Shown here: in pieces, positions 10,988 to 22,219 of the stretch | Layout: every line of letters starts with the position of its first letter | How positions within the stretch are numbered: the stretch's first letter is position 1 | Source: Boswellia sacra | Taxonomy: Eukaryota > Streptophyta > Magnoliopsida > Sapindales > Burseraceae | Reading direction: 5' to 3' | Assembly: GCA_013180625.2 (NCBI GenBank) | Contig: SNVD02002494.1 | Location: 100,396-164,395 of the forward strand | Length of the DNA stretch: 64,000 nt | Notes under the pieces: generated by a model | Seen by the model: the letters and a program-made list of their open reading frames with translations, nothing else | Database searches by the model: none | What the model was told of the DNA's origin: nothing | Translations under genes and position numbers: made by a program

Positions 10988-11875
10988 ATGGCCAACAATA
11001 CTAGTTTGGTTTCTGCACAACCAACAATTCTTGTATTTCAAGGCAGTGGGTATGATGTTTGGAGCATAAAGATGAAGACTTTTTTTATCTCTCAAGATTT
11101 ACGGGAGCTGGTGAAGAATGGCTACTCAGATGAAGGAGTTTCCATAGAGAATCTCAAAGATATTCAGAAGAAAGATGTCAAAGCCTTGTTTTTCATTCAA
11201 CAAGTTGTTGAATCCATTTTTTCACTTTTTTCTGTAGCAACAAATGCAAAGGAGGCATGGGATGCATTACAAAAAGCATATCAGGGTAATGCAAAGGTGC
11301 TCACTATGAAGCTTCAAACTCTTCGTAGAAAATTTGAAACTTCATTGATGAAGGATGATGAGCCAATTCATGATTATTTTTGCTCCTTGATGGAAATTGT
11401 GAATCAAATAAAAAAATTTGGTAAAAATTTATTTGATGAGAAAGTTGCTGAAAATTTTTGAGAAGCTTGCCTTTTAAATATGATCATATTATGGCTGCAA
11501 TAGAAGAATCTAATAAGGATTTAAGTGTACTAACAATTGATGAGTTGCTTGGTTTTATCTCATGAAGATATGTTCAAAAGATATGAAGAGCAAGTCGTGG
11601 AGAATGCTTTTTGTACTAATTTGCGTATTTCCAAGGAAAAGTCAAGCAATACCAACAATGGGAATAATAAGAAAGGACGTGGAAACAACTATTCTCATGA
11701 GAAGAAAGGAGGAAAAAATTTTGGCCACTCAGGTAACAATCAACAAAAAATGAGAATGGTAGCAAAGGTAAGAGTAGTAATCGAAAGCCTCAATGTTATT
11801 ATTGCAAAAGATATGGGCATATAGAACAATATTGTAGGCTTAAACAACAGCAAGCAAAATTTACTGAAGAGAAGA
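10988..11875 (+). pseudogene. copia gag (frameshifted)
   Basis: The start ATG lies 14 bases after the primer-binding site (MANNTSLVSAQ). The first frame (10988-11461, 157 aa) carries the UBN2-type gag core, including GSGYDVWSIKMKTFF, AKEAWDALQKAYQG and LRRKFETSLMKDDE. It stops at 11459. Similarity continues in other frames through SLPFKYDHI and an S/N/K-rich linker to the zinc knuckle CYYCKRYGHIEQYC near 11790-11835. At least two frame changes are needed, so this is a relic of the capsid/nucleocapsid protein. Confidence 0.85.
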
Positions 11876-11928
11876 AATAAAAGGAAGAATCTGTAAGTTT
11901 ATTTTTTGCTTGCTATTCTGTTAATGAA

Positions 11929-12126
11929 TTGTCTCACGATATTTGGTATATTGATAGTGGTTGCAGCAACCATATGTCAGCAAATTTGGAGTCCTTTATT
12001 AGCTTCGATAAGTCAGAAAATATTCAAGTAAAGATGGGAGATGGAACAATTAGAGAAGGTTGGGATAGAGGTAGTATGAACGCAAAATCAGATGAAATAA
12101 AAAATGTTTTTTTGTTCTTGAGTTAG
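11929..12126 (+). pseudogene. copia retropepsin remnant
   Basis: This encodes DIWYIDSGCSNHMSANLESF with the catalytic DSG triad, then VKMGDGTIREG. It ends early at a stop (12124), and the region leading to integrase is in another frame. The usual retropepsin is about 100 residues; about 65 remain open. Confidence 0.85.
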
Positions 12127-12193
12127 ATACAAATTTGTTAAGTGTGGGAGAATTCTTGTTGGAAGGTTTCTCACTTGTTTTTAAAGATTTGAC

Positions 12194-13198
12194 ATGTTTT
12201 GTGTTCGTGACAAGGCTAAAAATAATTTGTCGTTGAAAGTTCCTATGGCCAAGAACAAAATTTTTCCTCTTACCCTTGATAGTGACACATTTGCTTGCAA
12301 GGCTTCATTATTAGAGGAGAGTTGGTTGTGGCATCTTAGATATGGGCATTTGAATTTTGGAAGCTTGAAAACTTTGTCTCAACAAAATTTAGTAGTGGGT
12401 TTGCCTAGCAAAATTGAGCATGTTATTGACAAATGTGAAAGTTTTGTGTTTGAAAAGCAACACTTAAATTCCTTTCCAAAAGGAACAACAAGAAGAGTTA
12501 TTAAGCCGATTGAGCTAGTCCATGCAGAACTTTGTAGGCCCAGGCAAGTTTCTTCCCTTAATAACAACTTATATTTTGTTGTTTTTGTTGATGATTTTAG
12601 CAGGATGACATGGGTGTATTTTGCTAAAGAAAAATCAGATGCTTTGCCTATTCTCAAGAAGTTCAAGAATCATGTTGAAAAACAAAGCGAATTCTCCTTG
12701 AAGATTTTGAGAACTGATCATGGTGGTGAGTTTGTTTCCAATGAGTTTGACAAATTTTGTGAAGAATTTGGCATTGGAAGGCAATTGACAGCTAGCTATA
12801 CGCTCCAACAAAATGGAGTAGTAGAGAGGAAAAACAGAAGTCTTGTAGAGATGGCTAAAAGCATGCTCAAAACAAAGGATCTTCCAAAGAAATTTTGGGC
12901 AGAGGATGTCCACACTGCAGCTTATATCCTTAATAGAAGTCCCACATCTATGTTACGAAACCAAACTCCATTTGAACCTTGGGATGGTTGGAAGCCGAAG
13001 GTAACACATTTTAAGGTTTTTGGTTGTATTGCGTATGTTTATGTACCTTCTCAAAATCAACATAAATTTGATGACAATAGTATGAAATGCATATTTGTGG
13101 GATATAGGAATGAGACAAAAGGATATAGACTTTTTAATCCTATCACAAAACAACTAATTATTAGTCGTGATGTTATGTTTGATGAGAGAAATGCTTAG
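12194..13198 (+). pseudogene. copia integrase, largely open (334 aa)
   Basis: The longest open part of this element. The pre-integrase zinc-binding segment (LWHLRYGHLNFGSL near residues 45-60, then CESF, where the second Cys of the HHCC finger is changed) is followed by the core: VVFVDDFSRMTWVYF, LRTDHGGEFVSNEF and QQNGVVERKNRSLVEMA. The D,D,E residues sit in DDFSR, TDHGG and the E of VERKN. The C-terminal part has VFGCIAYVYVP, CIFVGYRNETKGYRLFNP and ISRDVMFDE. It would insert element cDNA into the chromosome. It ends at a stop at 13196. Loss of the finger cysteine and the breaks in neighbouring domains make activity unlikely. Confidence 0.88.
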
Positions 13199-13246
13199 AA
13201 TTGTGAAGAATTACAACAATATCCAGGTGTAATTTTTGAGAATGAG

Positions 13247-14905
13247 GTGGAGCATGACATTCAGATTGGAGAAGGCTCAAATTCATCCACACCAAGAGGC
13301 AGCCCACTTATTTCACTAACTTCCTCACCTCCAGAAACACCTCCAATGAAGATGAAGGCTTTGGAAGAAATATATGAGCAATCTGAATGTGTCAGTTCAC
13401 TCAAGTTACTAAGCCCAGTATTTTCCAAGAAGTTGTGAAACATAAAGAATGATGTGTAGCAATGGATGAAGAAATCAAGGCATTGGAGAAAAAAAAAACA
13501 TGGGAGCTTATAGACTTACCTGATGACAAGGAAGTTGTGAGGCTAAAATGGATCTATAAGACAAAATATAGATTAGATGGTTTAATTCAAAATTGAAAAC
13601 AAGTCTAGTTGCTAAGGGCTACATCCAGCGTGAAGGTATTGATTTCAATGAAACTTTCGCACTGGTAGCTAGATTTGACACTATTAGAACTGTTTTAGCT
13701 ATAGCAGCTCACATGAAATGGAGTGTCTTTCAGTTTGATGTCAAGTCTGTGTTTTTGAATGGGTTTTTGGATGAGGAGATTTATGTAAAACAACCCCAAG
13801 GTTATGAAATTCTTGGTGAAGAAAGCATAGTTTATCGGTTAAAAAAGGCACTTTATGGCCCCAAGGGCTTGGTATGATCAAATCACTGGTCATTTCAAGC
13901 AAAATGGGTACAAGAGAAGTAAAAATGAGCCCACCTTGTATGTCAAAACAAGAGGCACAATTAAGGTACTTATTATTTGTCTCTATGTTGATGATCTTAT
14001 TTATACTGATAGATGAATTAAAGTCTATTATGGTTAATGAATTTGAGACTTGGCTTGATGAATTATTTTCTTAAACTTGAGGTGAAACAATATGATGCTG
14101 GAATTTTTCTTTTTCAAGAAAAATATATAAATAATCTTCTTGAGAAATTTAAATTGAAAGATTACAACCTAGTACATACTGCTACGAACTCCAATAAAAA
14201 ATTCAGTTTAAATGATGGGGAAGAAAAAATTGATAGTCATATTTATTGGAGTTTAATTGGGAGTTTATTGCATCTAATAGCCGGCCTGATATTATGCAAG
14301 CTACAAGTCTTTTGTCAAGGTTTATGCAGAGTCCAAGCAAAATTAATTATGGGATAGCCAAGAGAATTCTGAGATATTTAAAAAGGACTATCTCCTGGGG
14401 TATTCAGTACATTAATGTAGCTGACTTTAAGTTATGTAGGTTCTCTGACAGTGACTATGCATGTTCAATTGATGATCGTAGAAGCATCACAGGCTATGTT
14501 TTTAATCTCAGCTCAGGTGTTATTTCTTAAACTTCTAAAAAGCAATCATCTACAACACGCTCATCCTCTGGAATAAAGTATATGGCAGCTACTTCAATAG
14601 CGTGTCAAGCAATTTGGCTCAGGAGAATTTTAGAAGACATGATGCAGCCTCAAAATGAGCCAACAATTATCTTTTGTGATAATCGGTCCACAATTGCAAT
14701 GACAAGAAATTCAGTTTTTCGTAGTCGTACAAGATATATTGAGATACGACATCACTTTATTAGAGAATTGATGGAGAAAGGAGGCATTAAGGTGTCACAA
14801 TGCAATACGGATGATCAATTGATTGATGTATTTACAAAGCCTTTATCTACAGAGAAATTTCAACGTTTTAGAGATTTATTAGGCGTTGTAGACATTCTGC
14901 ATTAA
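13247..14905 (+). pseudogene. copia reverse transcriptase and RNase H (multiply frameshifted)
   Basis: The pieces in order are an S/P-rich linker, WELIDLPDDKEVV-like RT start (about 13500), [18 protein letters not shown] (13605-13660), [20 protein letters not shown] (13735-13795), KKALYGPKG (13840-13870), the catalytic CLYVDDLIYTD (about 13978-14010), LKRTISWGIQYINVADF and SDSDYACSIDDRRSITGYVF (RNase H, 14380-14505), then ATSIACQAIWLRRILEDM and CDNRSTIAMTRN. It ends with VFTKPLSTEKFQRFRDLLG before the polypurine tract. At least four frame changes and a TAA at about 14528 show it is dead. Confidence 0.88.
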
Positions 14906-14919
14906 GGGGGGAGGGGGGA
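14905..14919 (+). other. Polypurine tract of the copia element
   Basis: AAGGGGGGAGGGGGGA lies immediately before the TGTTAAAG start of the 3' LTR, as needed to prime plus-strand DNA synthesis. Confidence 0.9.
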
Positions 14920-15308
14920 TGTTAAAGTTGATGCATAACATGTCAATATTTTTATGTTATTTGTTCCTATTTTTATGGAACTAATGGTTAGTCCTTGTTA
15001 TTTATTGAGTCCTAAATTGTAGCATTAAGTGGAGTGTTTTTAGGAGTGACATAAGTGATGGTGGTCATGGGTTGAGGTAGTGTTTAGTGGCATTAATGTT
15101 TAGGAGTTATGTTAATCTTTGTATACCTATATAAAGACTTATTATTTCCATTTCAGTAATTTATGTAAAATTTCTTTACAATATAATATTTTATTTTATG
15201 CTTATCTCTCTTACTCTAATCGGTATTGAGAAAAGTTCTACTTGTGTTTAATCAACTTTTAGGTGTTGAATCTTTGATTTTGTTTATCAAGTCTCATTTA
15301 AATCAACA
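14920..15308 (+). repeat. 3' LTR (389 bp) of the copia element
   Basis: It starts TGTTAAAGTTG and ends TTAAATCAACA (TG...CA). A TATA box CCTATATAAAG lies at about 15126-15136. The second half matches the 5' LTR remnant. The first ~195 bases have no partner in the window. Confidence 0.9.
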
Positions 15309-15987
15309 AACCCACACACAAGCAGGGACACCCGCTTGAATCAACAACTCCAACAACAAAATCCACCACACAAATATTTTTATATCATTTTACTTTCTTT
15401 CAAGCGCCTCATGCCCTTCACCTCCAGCTCCTCCAATACTGTCAAGAGCTCAAATCTCTCAACCACTACACCACCAGACATTTGAAGTTGATTTGAGAAA
15501 AATAAATAAATAAAAGAAGACAAACAGAAGGAGGGAAGAGACTTGTTATTCTGAAACTTGAACCAAAAAGAGATGAAAGGAACGAGAAACTAAAGAGAGG
15601 AGAAGAAGGAAAAGAGTGAGACAACAAGAAAGAAATATTAAATAAAATAAATATGTATTTATATATAGTTTATTATATATTTAAATTAATTATTTTAATA
15701 AATAAATATAATTTATTAAATATTTAAATAATTATTTAATTATTTAAATACTAAATTTTATCTAAATATTTTAAAAATTATTAATTTAAAATATTTTATT
15801 AATTTAAAATTATTTTAGTTTATTATAAAGAATTTAATATAATCCAATATAGACTTTTACCAAATAAAGTATTATTTAATATTTATAAAATAAAATAATA
15901 GACTGAATATTGTGTAGAGTTTAATCAATCTTACGTGATATAATTCAACGTAATGGTATCTAATATAATCATAGTTATACTATCACA
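15309..15987. other. Intergenic, A/G-rich then AT-rich
   Basis: No gene is seen. A CA-rich stretch (15309-15470), a purine-rich stretch (15490-15640) and a very AT-rich tract (15640-15960) lead into the 3' end of the alpha-dioxygenase pseudogene. Confidence 0.5.
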
Positions 15988-18900
15988 TCAAACAGAAAAT
16001 TCACTTGAAGAATTCATCCATTCCTGTGTCAGTCCAGGATAATGGCGGTCTAATACATCTTTGAGGCTCTCTATGGGGTTCACCCATTGCAGTCCCTTCG
16101 CAGTATATGTCTCCTCATTGAAATTGCTGAAAAGAACCTATCAGCTTCAAGTCTCCTGCGTCAAGACCAACATTTCAAACTTAATTCATAGTTACCCACA
16201 TACATATATGACAAAAGTTATATTAATTTGTCCAGTACAACATTTCTTCTACAATATTCAGTCGTCGTCAGTGTCTGCTTCTCATGATGCTAAATAGTTC
16301 GGCGTAATTAATTAAAATATATACAACTGTATATATAGATCTCATCATGTTCAAGTTTTAGCTAAGATGAATAAGGCATGCACCATGCAGGATCTAAATT
16401 TGAGTTTGTAGGGTACTAGTACTTTTGGTTTTATATGCCTGCTGGCCATCACTATAAAAATTACAAAAGCAGTCTCACTTATGGCGAAACCTTTGATCTT
16501 TTTCTCTGCCATAAGGCCCACAAGTAGATCAAGCTGTTCAACATCACCACCATAAACTTCACGCAGAACTTGAATCACTTCCTCATCATCCGTTAGATCC
16601 TCCCACTTGGAGATGGGAATTAATAATACGGCCCCGCGGAACTGATTGTACCTAGCAACTTTTCTCTCTCTGTCTCTGCATACTGCATCATATATATATA
16701 TATATATGGTCCAAATTAAACAGGCCTTCCTAATTGGTATGAGACAAATGATGAGAAATCCATCGCTTAATTGGAATTGAGGGTTAATAGTAGTTGATAA
16801 AACATTTCCTTCAAGAGCTGGTAAGTCCACATGATCAGGGCTCTCTGTGCCATCCACAATTTGCGGTACAAGGTCCCTCAGCCAAAGAGGATAGTGCCAA
16901 AGCTCTAAGGCCCCACAAGCTTGGTGACCCATCGAAACCATTTGCCTTACAGATCCAATTTCTGACGAGGCCTTCTCTCCCTCATGCCCAGTCAATTTTT
17001 CCATGAACACGCTTTAGAAAAGAGCATGAATTTCCAAGGAACTTGAATATATCAGATGCCAAATTAACAATACATAAATAATTAGCGGGAAAGAGATTAT
17101 TCATTAAGGCCTTGCATATATATACTCTTCAGACAATGGGGGAGACTTGTCGGGTGCTGGGGCAACTGTGATATTCCTGAGATCAAGGTAGTCTGGTAGA
17201 AGAGAGTGCATGCGGTAGACGCTAAACAAACTCCTCAGTCAAGGAATATGGGACACCGTGATTTTCAAGCTTCTTTAAACCAACCGGACCTCCCAATAAG
17301 GCTCCCCCAACGTGTCCAAATGTGTCCCTGAATTTCTTTCCTAACGATCCGTACTTGAAATACAATGGAGGTAGAAATCAAAACATGTCTTAATAAGGAT
17401 AAAATCACGGATCAGTATCAACATTACTACAAAGATAGCGACAGTGTTCTTGTTAACAAGTAAGATAGACACAAATTCATTTTACAAAAGGTTTTACCAG
17501 TTGGTGCGCATCCCTGCAAGTAGTGTATTAGTTTTGATGAGCTCCACCATCCAATCAATAGTACGAATCTTTGCAATCACAGATGAAGTCACTAGCCTTG
17601 CATGACGATAAAGTTTTTCATCCCCCATATACGGATATTCATCCTATAATCATAAGACGTATAAATAAGTTCAGTCCATCAGAAGTAATTATCAAGTAAA
17701 TTCATGTCATCTTCTCTACCATGACAAAGCCTAGACTTTCTCCCAGACCATATTAGCAAGCTAAGTTCTAAGTAGTAACTAATTATAATAAAAAATATGT
17801 AGACTGCCACCTTGAGGGCATCACAAACTGCATATCTTGAACGAAAAGTGCCAGTAATGTTGACACTCCTGCTCCTGCCCAAGTATTACTAAAATCTCCT
17901 GTCACAGGATTTCATCTTGATCATGGAGAAGAAGGCCATCTTTAGATATTTTAAGCTTCCCGTCTTTGAAAGTTCTCACTTTATGCAATCTCTCAGCATC
18001 GCTTTCATATGTAGCGCTTCCATCCCTTAAAGTTCACAGTAATTTTACGTAAAAACATGTCAGAGCTAGATTAAGCTAATAACAATATAAAAAAACCTTG
18101 CAGCCAGGACAAGATAAATTTTAAAATTTCACAAGGAGTACTTAAAGCTGCAATTAATTAATTAAAACCTTGTTGTCTTACACCTTTTCCCCGTAGGCAA
18201 AGCTAATTAATGTACCGGTTGATGAACGTGAACATATAAAAGGGATGATTAAATGATTATTTATAGTCCTTGAACTAATGACAATCAACTCTTTTGGTAT
18301 TTTTATCAAATTAATGTCTAATATATATTAAACAAGCAAGAACAAGCCAGCAATTAACAAATATTGGTTCAAAGATTTTCTTAACACCAAGGTGTACGAA
18401 TATTTCGATAGCCGTTCTTGATCTCATAAAAGCCGGTTGGAAATTCCTTTGTGTTGTCGAACTTGAAAGAATTGAGAGGGCATTTGCTTGCAACTTCTTT
18501 GGTGCAATCAGCTCAATCTCCAATAATATTTTTGCCAATCAATTGCTTATTTATTTTTTTATTGATCTAATTCATTTGAGATGCAGGATAAGAAACAAAA
18601 TTGGAATATATATATATATATGTTGCGAAGACAAACCTGTTGGGTGTCCTCCACGTGGTCTACCCAATCGTGTATCATAAACTGAATCCAAGATGCTGCC
18701 ATCATGTTGAACTGCTTTCCTGTGTCTTTGAAACTTCCTCGTGCTAATAGTTTTGTAGCAACCACCATCGGATCTGGCTTCAGTAGCTAAAAAGCATCAT
18801 GATTGTATTGAAGTTAAATAGAGAACACCACAGAGGAATATTAATCATGTAGGCATGATGCAGACCATACTGAAGACATTGAATTATTCAACAATATTTC

Positions 18901-20554
18901 TAATTTAAATTAGTAAATTTTATTAAATTGTGAAAGAATATCTCATTCAATGCCTCTTCCAGTCTAAATCATTATTGTATCAGTGCCTCAAAAATTCATT
19001 TGGACACCTTGAACGTTGGATTCACCTTTAGCATTTGGCATTTGATTAAACTTTTTATTCAAGTAGTTAGAGTGAAATAGGGTGTGTTTGGGAATGCTGT
19101 GCTATAAGAAATTGCTGTATAAAAGTGCTTAGGAAAATTCTAGTGTTAGCTATATTGTCTCAAAAAGTTATAAGTGTTTGTTAAAATAGTTTTCCAAAAT
19201 TGCTATGCTATCCATCAGTTACAGGCATGTGTTGGGTAAATTTGATTTTTAAAAGCTAATTTTTAATAAAAATACAATAAATACAAAAATTTTTACCAGA
19301 AAATATTATTAAAAATTTAATTTAATTTAAAAATATGACAAACTCTTACAAAATTTTTTAAAATAAATAAATATATATTAATTAATTATTTAAGATAATA
19401 AAATAAAAAATTGAAAATACAGTCGTTGGACGTCAGTTGCCCACTGTCTGCCGCCCATAGTTGAAGTGGCACGTTAGCGGCACTGCCACCACCACTAGAA
19501 TTGTCGTTAACCAATCTCTCTAAATGCACTGATGTCTCCTCCTTTCCAGCCGCCAATCGATCGACAGGATCGAACGGTTAAAGTTTCATAGAGATCAACT
19601 AACGATGATGTCAAGGGTGGCGGTGGTGTTGCTGACGCGCCACTTCGACAGTGGGCAGCTGCTGTTTGACGTCCGACAACTACATTTTCAAACATTTGAT
19701 AATTTTTTTATTTTATGAAGATTTATTTAAAAAATAAATTGTAATTTTTAATTTATTTAAATAGATAATTTAAATTTGTAATATATAAGGGACTTTTTAA
19801 ATTTATACTAAATTATAGGGATAATTTTAAAATTTTGATTTATCTAAATTTTAACTTTTCAAAATTTGATTTTTAAAAGTTGCCCCCTTTCTACTTTGTC
19901 ATTTGATATAAAAATAGATTCTTCAAATAGCATCTTCTTAGACAATCGTTTTTAAAGGATTTATCAAAGGCTAAAATAGTTATAGCTAGTAGTAGAATCC
20001 AAAAGTTGTTTAAAAGTTGGCCAACCGTGCGCACTCATAATATGTAGTACAACCCATTCGGAGAATTTGGGAAAAGATATTAATGTGTCACCTTGTCTGA
20101 TCAACAGGGAGAATATTCGGGAAGAAACTTCCTTCGCTGCCTGCAGCTCCGTTGAAGTGATCGTTGTATTCTCCATCTTCGGTTCTGAAAGGAAAATCAA
20201 CCGGATTGAACCTAACACCAACAGGAGTTTTACCAAAGTTGAATAGATTGTACTTCTGGTGAAGGTGTCAACGTATCCCTAGATAAAATAGACCCAAGAA
20301 CACTGGTAAACGAGGCGATATTCCCAACTTATCAATGGAGTGAACAATCTGCATTAATCATAACAACACATATTTTACAGAAAGTACTCTAGTTAGTAAC
20401 ACATAATTTGAAATAGGGAGATATATATATTGCAGAGGTATTTTACAAGGAAGAGTAGCTTGTCCGCGATAGTCATCTTGGCAACGATCTCATGGAACTC
20501 TTTGCGGATGAAATGATAATAAATTCTACTGAAGAGAGCCTTTGTAAACTCCAT
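15988..20554 (-). pseudogene. alpha-DOX: Alpha-dioxygenase (fatty-acid alpha-oxygenase) pseudogene, ten exons
   Basis: Alpha-DOX is a haem enzyme that adds O2 to C2 of fatty acids to form oxylipins. Exons on the minus strand are 20554-20447 (ATG; FHEIVAKMTIADKLLFL), 20348-20092 (RLPVFLGLFYLGIR; FNPVDFPFRTEDGEYND), 18786-18637 (FNMMAASWIQFMIHDWVDH, with the distal-site His), 18517-18388, 18025-17811 (KVRTFKDGKLKISKDGLLLH), 17643-17498, 17354-17126 (NHGVPYSLTEEF, then YRMH in a shifted frame), 17011-16809 (RQMVSMGHQACGALELWHYP), 16682-16439 (IPISKWEDLTDDEE; AEKKIKGFAISETAF) and 16155-15988 (SLKDVLDRHYPGLTQEWMN). They total about 617 codons against about 630-640 in the family. Defects: stop at 20271-20269, one-base losses in exons 4 and 10, frameshift and stop in exon 5, an extra T near 17225, a non-GT donor after exon 8, a lost C-terminal tail. 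The last intron is GC-AG. Confidence 0.9.
19081..19960. mobile_element. MITE-like block with GC-rich foldback in alpha-DOX intron 2
   Basis: It begins GGGTGTGTTTGGGAATGCTGTGC near 19081, a start like that of PIF/Harbinger-related MITEs. A GC-rich island at about 19415-19690 sits in very AT-rich DNA and folds back on itself. The left arm (GTCGTTGGACGTCAGTTGCCC, 19421 onward) matches the reverse complement of the right arm (GGGCAGCTGCTGTTTGACGTCCGACAAC, about 19655-19682), with CAGTGGGC/GCCCACTG and GAAGTGGC pairs inside. I did not find a clean matching right terminus, so class and limits are tentative. Confidence 0.45.
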
Positions 20555-20637
20555 TTCTTAAGATAACAAGAAATTTTATACTTAGCTACTTTTATGCTTG
20601 TATATGCATACACATTCTTGCTTATTCTATTTAGGAT

Positions 20638-20824
20638 AATGTTAGACATACAATCAAATTATATAACATAATTCATAAAATCTGACATAGCATAAATTTA
20701 TTATGTGAATAAAAATAAAAAATAAATTAAATAAATTTTAATGAATAAAGTGAAATCTACACATCTAATGTGTATCAAATCATATTGTATGTATTAAATT
20801 GTACAATACTATATATCTATCATT
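20638..20824. mobile_element. MITE copy 1 (~187 bp)
   Basis: Inverted ends AATGTTAGACATACAATCAA and, on the other strand, AATGATAGATATATAGTATT. The interior includes AAATTTATTATGTGAATAAA and TGAATAAAGTGAAATCTACAC. A clearly related copy lies at 24479-24660. It has no coding capacity. Confidence 0.7.
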
Positions 20825-22216
20825 GCTAATCTATTTACATAGAGTTGTGCAAGAGCAAATGAGGCAACCCAATTTAATTAGGAGAAGCTAAATCGTCCTC
20901 GTTACGAGATGCATATTTGAATGCAGAGACTGTTTTGTCATAAACGCATAATTTTTTTTTCACCTAAAAAATATTCTGATCAAGTGGGATGCATTAATCG
21001 GTTTTATTTATTTTCCTCTAATTAAATATTGAGACATTTATTCATTTAAAATTTAACTACAATTATACAATAAAGCCACGATAAATTAAATACAATTAGG
21101 ATTATAAAAATTTATTATTTTATTGATGTTATTTATTTATCAATAAATTAATGTAACAAACATGGTGCATGTTTAGCAACAAAATTAATGATAAAATTGA
21201 GTTTAGTTTACATAAAAATAAAAGACAAAAAACTTTAAATGCATATTTTCAAAAAGAAAATATTTGAGAAACTAAATGTTGTTAACAAAAAAATCACTTT
21301 AATATTATGAATTTATATATTATTAATACTATATATTTTATCAATACTTAATTTATATTTTTGTTGAGTCCTAAATAATCTGACAAAATAAATTATTATC
21401 TTACGTATTTAGTGAAATTAGTAATTTAATATATTAATTCGAGTCCGAATTAGAAGTTTTTTTATTTAATCGATATTATTAATTTATTTAAAATTTATTT
21501 ATCGAAGTTTTGCTTTATCTATAATTAGACATATATAAAAAAAGTTTATAATGAAATTTTATTCGATAAATACAACTAAGGATGACATATTAGAGAGTAT
21601 ACCTCATTAATTAGAATTAACTGTATTACCCAAAACCAAAAGAACGGTTGGTATAATAAATGAGATAGCTGAATGCGTAATAAAACTTTGTGGTTAAGGT
21701 GGTTTTTTTAAAAAAAAAAACAAAGGGAAGATAATTAAAGTTTATATTCTTAATTGACGAAATAATAGTTGATATTTTGAGATTGAATTATTCGAAATGC
21801 ACTTATTAGTTGAAGGACAATGGTGCAATAAATGAGATAGTTCAATGAAAGCTATCGTGCTTGAGGAACACGATGCTTGTTTTTAATGAGTTTCTATTGA
21901 CTAAAAGAACCAGAAAATTTTGGATAAGAGATGGGCGTCGCCATTGCCATGCCGGCAACTTATTGATTGTCTCATTTACTATGCAAACTTGACGTACATC
22001 TAATTTTCTTGGTTTTCTATCTTATCTTACTTTGCTTTCATCAGTCGTCTTTCTTGTAAATTCCTGGGAACACGGAAGACATAATTTCATTAATAATGTT
22101 ACACTAATGAGGTGATAAGTGGAACAATACAGTACAAGAGCGTGGCCAAATGTAGCACTCAAATTTGCGTGTGGATTTGATTTATTGTATAGTGTTATCC
22201 TTCGAGCGTCAATATC
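20825..22216. other. AT-rich intergenic DNA
   Basis: No gene or clear element is seen on either strand. Poly-A/T runs occur around 20950, 21540 and 21705-21720. Confidence 0.4.
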
Positions 22217-22219
22217 TAA

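Larger units (their letters stand above)
10766..15308 (+). mobile_element. Degenerate Ty1/copia element with truncated 5' LTR
   Basis: The order is 5' LTR remnant (10766-10958), primer-binding site (10961-10973, TGGTATTAGAGCC), gag, retropepsin, integrase, RT, RNase H, a strong polypurine tract (14905-14919) and a complete 3' LTR (14920-15308). All coding parts are in copia order on the plus strand but broken by several frameshifts and stops. The first ~195 bases of the 5' LTR are missing because the CACTA terminus abuts it. The sequence after the 3' LTR is AACCC; its left duplicate is not visible. Confidence 0.92.

Noticed and set aside
16061..16297. Plus-strand ORF beginning MRLSMGFTHCS
   Set aside because: It is the antisense shadow of the last alpha-dioxygenase exon.
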